The notes under the pieces: generated by a model
What the model was told of the DNA's origin: nothing
What the model saw: the letters and a program-made list of their open reading frames with translations, nothing else
Database searches by the model: none
Position numbers and translations under genes: made by a program
Assembly (NCBI RefSeq): GCF_003046475.1
Contig: NZ_PZZZ01000009.1
Span: 1-64,000, forward strand
Length of the DNA: 64,000 bases
Direction of reading: 5' to 3'
Source of the DNA: Mycoplana dimorpha
GTDB lineage: Bacteria > Pseudomonadota > Alphaproteobacteria > Rhizobiales > Rhizobiaceae
In this document: one piece after another, positions 58,897-64,000 of the stretch
Numbering within the stretch: the stretch's first letter is position 1
Layout: each line of letters starts with the position of its first letter

Positions 58897-60925
58897 AAAG
58901 CCAGTGCATGCGCCACATCCAGAGCGGCAGGCGGGACGTTCGGTCCGGTTTCGCCTGCTGGCGATCGCCCTTTTGCCGACGCTTGTGCTTCTGCCATTGT
59001 TGCTTGGCGTTACCGTCCTCCGCTGGAACAGCAAGTTCGACGCAACGCTGATCTCCAAGGTGAACGGCGACCTCACCATCGCGCACCAGTATCTGGCACG
59101 CATTCTGGAAAACACGGGCGAACAGATCGGTGCGCTTGCTGGGTCGGCGCGCTTCAGGGACGTCATCGGACAAGGCGAACAGCCCTTTGCTGCGCTGAAT
59201 TCCCTTCTCGACCAGAAGCGGCGAGACCTTTCGTTCGATTTCCTCTACCTGGTCGACCAGCGCGGCAACGTCCTCGCCTCCGCGCGTCCGTTGCAAACAC
59301 AGACCGTGCGGCTCGACTGGCCGATCGTTCGCGAGGCCCTGGCAGGCGCCGGCAAGACCGCCATCGACATATTCGAGGAACGCGACCTCTCCGCAATTGC
59401 GCCTGAGCTTGCAGATCGGGCCCGCATCGAGCTTGTCCCCACGCCGAATGCCGTTCCCACCGACAAGAGCACCGAGGCGCGCGGCATGGTGGTGCATTCA
59501 GCCTATGCGGCGACGCTCCCCGACGGCACGGTCGGCGCGCTGATTGGAGGCATCCTTCTCAATCAGAATCTCGAGTTCATCGACACGATCAACGACCTTG
59601 TCTACCGCAAAGCCAGCCTTCCCGAGGGAAGTCAGGGAACGGCGACGCTTTTCGTCGAGGACGTCCGCATCAGCACGAATGTCCGCCTGTTCGAGGGCCG
59701 CCGTGCGCTCGGCACCCGTGTCTCGGCTATTGTCCGCTCGGCAGTGCTGGACAAAGGCAAGACCTGGCTCGACAGCGCATTCGTCGTCAACGACTGGTAC
59801 ATTTCGGCTTATGAACCCGTCGTCGACAGCTACGGCAAGCGGGTCGGCATGCTGTATGTCGGCTTCCTGGAAGCGCCGTTCACTCAGGCCAAGCGCGAAA
59901 GCCTCCTGACGATCCTGTTCGCCTTCCTGGTCGTCGCGGCCGCGACAGTGCCCCTGTTCCTGCGCTGGGCCGGCTCGATCTTTCTGCCTCTCGAGCGCAT
60001 GGCCCGCACCATTGCCCGCGTCGAGGATGGCGACCTTGGCGCGCGCACCAAGGTCCGACCAGCAAATGACGAAATCGGACGCGTGGCGGTGCATCTCGAT
60101 CACCTGCTCGACCAGTTGCAGGAACGGGACGGCCAGCTGCGTGCGTGGAACGAGGAGCTCAATACCCGTGTCGAGGAACGCACGCGCGAGCTTCAGCTGG
60201 CCAATAACCGTCTGGAGGCCACGACCAAGCAGCTCATCATGTCGGAAAAGCTGGCGGCAATCGGGGAGATAACCGCCGGCGTCGCCCATGAAATCAACAA
60301 TCCCATTGCGGTGATGCAGGGCAACCTTGAAATTGTCCGCTCGGTGATGGGCGAGCGGGCCGACGAGGTGCGGACGGAGTTCCGGCTGCTCGACGAACAG
60401 ATCCACCGCATCAGCCAGATCGTGACCAAGCTGCTGCAATTTGCCCGGCCGGAAGAATATGCCGGCTACATGGAGCGCCACGCCCCCGAAGACGTCATCT
60501 CCGACAGCCTGCCGCTGGTCCAGCACCTGTTGAACAAGACACGCATCACGGTGGTTCGCGAAGCGGGCACCAGCCGGTTGCTCCTGATGAACCGGACGGA
60601 GCTACAGCAGGTGCTTGTCAATCTGGTCGTGAACGCCATCCATGCCATGCCGGAGGGCGGCACCCTGACGCTCCGGACACGCGATGAGGATCGTGAAGGC
60701 CGACAAGGCATCGCGCTCGTGGTTGCAGATAACGGCATCGGCATGAGCGAAGAGCTGCTGCAAAAAGTCTTCGATCCATTCTTCACGACGAAGCGGAGGG
60801 ATGGGACCGGTCTCGGGTTGTCGATCAGCCAGACACTGATCAGCCGGCAGGGCGGCGCCATGTCCGTTGAAAGCGCTACTGGAAAGGGAACCACCTTCAC
60901 CATCTGGTTGCCGGAAGCCGATTGA
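58889..60925 (+). CDS. DctB-like sensor histidine kinase
   Basis: A 678-aa membrane kinase. Helix 1 about 23-45, periplasmic dCACHE-like sensor about 50-340, helix 2 about 336-360, HAMP, coiled coil, HisKA with His467 (GVAHEINNPIAVMQGN) and HATPase with VNLVVNAIHAMPEGG (N box), VVADNGIGMSE (G1), GTGLGLSISQTLISRQGG (G2). DctB/C4-type kinases sense small carboxylates; the downstream OFA transporter suggests a carboxylate ligand. Translationally coupled with the regulator (8-bp overlap). Confidence 0.9.
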
Positions 60926-60930
60926 GCCCC

Positions 60931-60965
60931 GGACATTTTGTCCGCCAAGTGCGGACAAAATGTCC
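60931..60965. promoter_or_regulatory. Tandem palindromic activator site (UAS)
   Basis: A 15-bp perfect inverted repeat with a 5-bp spacer. Each arm holds its own palindrome, GGACA-TTT-TGTCC (60931-60943) and GGACA-AAA-TGTCC (60953-60965), with centres 22 bp apart, two DNA turns. About 100 bp upstream of the predicted start site of the transporter, as expected for NtrC-type activators. It lies just after the kinase gene. Confidence 0.8.
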
Positions 60966-61018
60966 GAAGAAGATTTTTTCCATTTGGTAACCGTTTGGTT
61001 CTGCACGCTTTATGCGCT

Positions 61019-61034
61019 TGGCACGCCAGTTGCT
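61019..61034 (+). promoter_or_regulatory. Sigma-54 promoter TGGCACG-N4-TTGCT
   Basis: The -24/-12 elements match the consensus TGGCACG-N4-TTGCW at every position, with GG at 61020-61021 and GC at 61032-61033. It directs transcription of the transporter gene, whose ATG is about 155 bp downstream. Confidence 0.88.
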
Positions 61035-61190
61035 TGGATGGGGTGTGTGAACCAGGCGGAGGAGCGAACAAGTCGAATGGTCACGCCGTAGTACGGCCGG
61101 CGCCCACGGAGGATGGGACGCCAGGCAAACAATCACCACTCATCAGAAGGGTCCCGCCAGCGGATGCCTGTCGCGGGCCGGAGGAGATTA

Positions 61191-62855
61191 ATGTCTACAA
61201 CTACAGAAACATTCACCGGAGGGGCCGGCCCGTACGGCGGCCTTCTCGACAAGGAGAGGATTGTTGCCAAGCCGGGCTTCAACCGCTGGCTGGTTCCACC
61301 GGCAGCGCTGGGCATCCATCTCTGCATCGGCATGGCTTACGGGTTCAGCGTGTTCTGGCTACCGCTGTCGCGCGCAATCGGCATCGACCAGCCGGTGACC
61401 TGCGCCGATATGAGCCTGATGAGCGCGCTCTTCACCACGAGCTGTGACTGGCGCGTTTCCGATCTCGGCTGGATTTACACCTTGTTCTTCGTCCTGCTCG
61501 GCTGTTCGGCAGCCATCTGGGGCGGCTGGCTCGAGAAGGTCGGGCCGCGCAAGGCCGGCTTCGTTTCCGCTCTTTGCTGGTGCGGCGGCATGGTCCTTGC
61601 AGCCATCGGCATCATGACCCACCAGCTCTGGCTGATGTGGGTCGGTGCCGGCGTCATCGGCGGCGTCGGTCTCGGGCTTGGATACATCTCGCCGGTCTCC
61701 ACGCTGATCAAGTGGTTCCCGGACCGGCGCGGCATGGCGACCGGCATGGCGATCATGGGTTTTGGTGGCGGTGCGATGATCGGAGCGCCGCTCGCCGACT
61801 TGTTGATGAACCACTTCCAGAGCGAAACTTCCGTCGGCGTCTGGCAGACGTTCCTGGTCATGGCTGCGATCTATCTCGTCTTCATGATGGGGGGCGCATT
61901 CGGTTACCGCATCCCGCCGGCTGGCTGGCGGCCGGAAGGCTGGACGCCGCCCGCGACGTCCAAGCAGGCGATGATCACGACGCGCCACGTCCACCTGCGC
62001 GACGCCCACAAGACGAAGCAGTTCTGGCTGGTCTGGATCGTCCTGTGCATGAACGTGTCCGCCGGGATCGGCGTGATCGGCATGGCCTCGCCGATGCTGC
62101 AGGAAATCTTCGGTGGTCGCCTGATCGGCTTGCCGGAGCTCGGCTTCACGGAACTCGATGGCTCGCAGCGCGCCGCCATCGCGGCGATTGCCGCCGGCTT
62201 TGCCGGTCTTCTTTCGCTGTTCAACATCGGCGGCCGGTTCTTCTGGGCGTCGCTGTCGGACAAGATCGGCCGGAAGAACACCTACTACACGTTCTTCCTG
62301 CTCGGCATCGTGCTGTATGCACTCGCTCCGACTGCCGCCGGCATGGGCAGCCAGCTCCTGTTCGTGGCGATCTTCTGCATCATCCTGTCGATGTATGGCG
62401 GCGGTTTCGCCACCATCCCCGCCTATCTCGCCGACATCTTCGGGACGCAGTTCGTCGGCGCGATCCACGGACGGCTGCTCACCGCCTGGGCGACCGCCGG
62501 CATCCTCGGCCCCGTGGTCGTGAACTACATCCGCGAGTTCCAGATCGCCGCCGGGATTCCGCGCGAACAGGTGTATGACTTCACCATGTATATCCTGGCG
62601 GGCATGCTGGTGATCGGCGTGATCGCCAATGCGATGGTCAAGCCGCTCGACTCCAAGTGGTACATGTCCGACGAGGAAGTCGCCAAGCTCCAGGCAAAGA
62701 CCGCCGCAACGGCGCATCAGGGACCGACCGGCTCCTTCGGCATTGGCAAGGGCGGCCTCGATGCCAAGGCGGCCGCAGCCTGGGCGGTCGTAGGTATCCC
62801 GATCCTTTGGGGCGTCTGGATAACGATGCAAAAGACCGCGGCCCTGTTTGGCTGA
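61191..62855 (+). CDS. OFA-type major facilitator transporter (oxalate/formate antiporter-like)
   Basis: A 554-aa 12-helix MFS protein of the oxalate:formate antiporter family. Visible: GIHLCIGMAYGFSVFWLPLS (helix 1), WFPDRRGMATGMAIMGFGGG (motif typical of OFA proteins), FWASLSDKIGRKNTYY, and a large C-terminal extension. ATG 61191 follows GAGGAG. Driven by a sigma-54 promoter and, by context, by the adjacent DctB-like kinase and regulator; substrate probably a small carboxylate (oxalate, formate, pyruvate), not proven. Confidence 0.87.
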   Translation: MSTTTETFTGGAGPYGGLLDKERIVAKPGFNRWLVPPAALGIHLCIGMAYGFSVFWLPLSRAIGIDQPVTCADMSLMSALFTTSCDWRVSDLGWIYTLFFVLLGCSAAIWGGWLEKVGPRKAGFVSALCWCGGMVLAAIGIMTHQLWLMWVGAGVIGGVGLGLGYISPVSTLIKWFPDRRGMATGMAIMGFGGGAMIGAPLADLLMNHFQSETSVGVWQTFLVMAAIYLVFMMGGAFGYRIPPAGWRPEGWTPPATSKQAMITTRHVHLRDAHKTKQFWLVWIVLCMNVSAGIGVIGMASPMLQEIFGGRLIGLPELGFTELDGSQRAAIAAIAAGFAGLLSLFNIGGRFFWASLSDKIGRKNTYYTFFLLGIVLYALAPTAAGMGSQLLFVAIFCIILSMYGGGFATIPAYLADIFGTQFVGAIHGRLLTAWATAGILGPVVVNYIREFQIAAGIPREQVYDFTMYILAGMLVIGVIANAMVKPLDSKWYMSDEEVAKLQAKTAATAHQGPTGSFGIGKGGLDAKAAAAWAVVGIPILWGVWITMQKTAALFG

Positions 62856-62870
62856 TCTGATTTACCAAGT

Positions 62871-62895
62871 TCCGGCGCGACCTCTTCGCGCCGGA
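62871..62895. terminator. Perfect 10-bp hairpin after the OFA transporter
   Basis: Stem TCCGGCGCGA/TCGCGCCGGA with a 5-base loop, 15 bp after the transporter stop and before a convergent gene. It lacks a T run, so it may act as a bidirectional or Rho-assisted terminator. Confidence 0.5.
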
Positions 62896-62994
62896 CATCC
62901 GCTGCAAGTGCAGCGTCTCGGAATTGTCAGTTGAAAATACATACAAGGGGCAGTGCCGCTTCTTCGGCAACTCGCCCCCGCCATGTTCGCCAGA

Positions 62995-64000
62995 TCAGGC
63001 CGCGCGCGGCCGGGCGGCCGTCGTGACCAGATTTTTCAACCCGCGCTCCTCATCGGTCATCTCAGGCGAACGGATCGCGCCGAATGCAGCAGCCGCAGCC
63101 GCGGTCAGCGCGGGTGCATCGCCAAGGCTGTCCGGCCCCTGCAGGCGGAAGGAGACGGCTGAGAGCGGCCCGAAGAGCAGCGCCCGCTCCAGATCCGGCC
63201 AGCGACCGAGATCGGGTTCCACCCCGGTATTGCGCGCAAAGAGCAACGCCAGATGCTGCATCGGCAGGCTCTGCGGTCCGCCACGTCCTGCACGGCTGCG
63301 GGCCAGGCCGGCGGCCAGGGTCTCGCGGTCCGGTTCTGGAACGATACCCGCCCAGCTATAGGCGATCCACCGGGCCTGAAGCTCCAGCACGGGCAGGAAC
63401 GGACCGACCAGATCGTAGAAACCTGCGAAGGCGAGCCCTGCCAAATCCGGATGGAAGGTGTGATCGCTGAGATCGATATGGGTGCGATCGAGGCCGAGTT
63501 CCGCCGCTACATCCGGTGCCAGGAAGGGCAGCGACAGCCGGTATCCGGTGCCGAACAGGATCGCGTCGAAGTCCCCCTTGGCTCCGTCGGCGAAGCGGAC
63601 GGAGCGCCCCGCGACGGATTCGATCCAGGGGCGGACCGCTATGCGGCCTTCCGCAACGAGCGGAAGGAAGTTCTGGGACTGGGTGATCCCGGCCGCAAAG
63701 ATGTTGTCGTCCGGCGTCATCGCGCCGAACTGGTCGGGTGATCCGGCCGCGCGCAGGACCGTTGCCTTCAGCCCGGCCGCGAGATCCTCCGGCGGCAGGA
63801 TCTCGCCTGCCAATGCAGCCGCCCGCGTGAACATCACATGGTCCGTCGGCACGCCGGACATGAGCTTGGGCAGCACATAGCGTTGGCGGCGGTAGCAGAC
63901 GGTGACGCTGCGTGCGCCCGAAAGGGCAAGATCGGATGCGATCTCGAGCGCGCTGATCGAGCAGCCGGCAATCAGCACGTCCTTGCCGCGATAGGCCTGG
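62995..64000 (-). CDS. Flavin-containing monooxygenase-like protein (partial, 5' end cut)
   Basis: Only the C-terminal about 335 residues are visible; the gene starts beyond the right edge. The visible start QAYRGKDVLIAGCSISALEI is the NADPH Rossmann segment, and FGTGYRLSLPFL matches the FMO-type ATGY motif. The family uses FAD and NADPH to oxygenate or Baeyer-Villiger-oxidise amines, sulfides or ketones. The N-terminal GxGxxG FAD site is missing from this window. Substrate unknown. Confidence 0.78.
   Translation of the reverse strand, partial: QAYRGKDVLIAGCSISALEIASDLALSGARSVTVCYRRQRYVLPKLMSGVPTDHVMFTRAAALAGEILPPEDLAAGLKATVLRAAGSPDQFGAMTPDDNIFAAGITQSQNFLPLVAEGRIAVRPWIESVAGRSVRFADGAKGDFDAILFGTGYRLSLPFLAPDVAAELGLDRTHIDLSDHTFHPDLAGLAFAGFYDLVGPFLPVLELQARWIAYSWAGIVPEPDRETLAAGLARSRAGRGGPQSLPMQHLALLFARNTGVEPDLGRWPDLERALLFGPLSAVSFRLQGPDSLGDAPALTAAAAAAFGAIRSPEMTDEERGLKNLVTTAARPRAA

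Overview
The window looks like a piece of a Rhizobiaceae (Alphaproteobacteria) genome, close to Sinorhizobium/Ensifer, Shinella or Rhizobium. Supports are high GC, dense operons with ATGA/TAATG overlaps, a fused MrpA/B Na+/H+ antiporter operon of the rhizobial Pha type, minCDE, an xdhABC-uraH purine operon, a DctBD-like two-component pair with a sigma-54 promoter, a CtrA-type box, and several promoters matching the alphaproteobacterial EcfG/RpoE2 general-stress consensus. The Min operon, an orphan phnX and many catabolic and transport cassettes would suit a chromid or megaplasmid, but that is inference. No rRNA, tRNA, CRISPR array or insertion sequence was recognised.

Layout. 1-2.3 kb: a DHFR-like gene with an abnormal 3' end behind a strong palindrome, about 0.9 kb without a convincing gene, and two small hypothetical genes. 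2.4-12.6 kb: gdhA, a class III cyclase with an extracytoplasmic sensor, an XRE-cupin regulator divergent from an omega-amino acid:pyruvate aminotransferase, a second DHFR-like gene, a GST, and an FAH-family enzyme divergent from a GlcD-type flavoenzyme. 12.7-20.8 kb: a stress-promoter-driven small membrane protein, an SDR lacking the catalytic Tyr, modABC with convergent modE, a BaiN-like flavoprotein, a Crp-type regulator and a soluble globin-coupled chemoreceptor. 20.9-29.6 kb: a DadA-like oxidase, then a stress-linked block (122-aa protein, HD protein, two-TM iron-permease-like protein, prkA-yeaH-spoVR, J-domain protein) in which three promoters fit EcfG.

29.9-38.9 kb: a secreted lectin-fold protein with an ABM protein, a LysR regulator, a Phd/PIN toxin-antitoxin pair, and purine catabolism (uraH-xdhA-xdhB-xdhC divergent from an (S)-ureidoglycine aminohydrolase). 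39.3-45.3 kb: the six-gene mrp operon. 45.3-53.8 kb: a LysR regulator divergent from a complete branched-chain-type ABC importer followed by a GMC oxidoreductase and a 3-hydroxyisobutyrate dehydrogenase. 53.9-57.2 kb: minCDE and phnX. 57.5-62.9 kb: an NtrC/DctD-type regulator and a DctB-like kinase, a tandem palindromic activator site, a near-perfect sigma-54 promoter and an OFA-type transporter. The right edge cuts a flavin-containing monooxygenase-like gene.

The most interesting material is regulatory or concerns catalytic changes: the stress-promoter set at 12.66, 22.37, 22.84 and 24.03 kb; the self-contained two-component/sigma-54/transporter unit at 57.5-62.9 kb; a CtrA box in front of minC; an HD hydrolase-like protein whose ED dyad is EK; an SDR with His for Tyr; and a cyclase with Gln at the usual base-selecting Lys.
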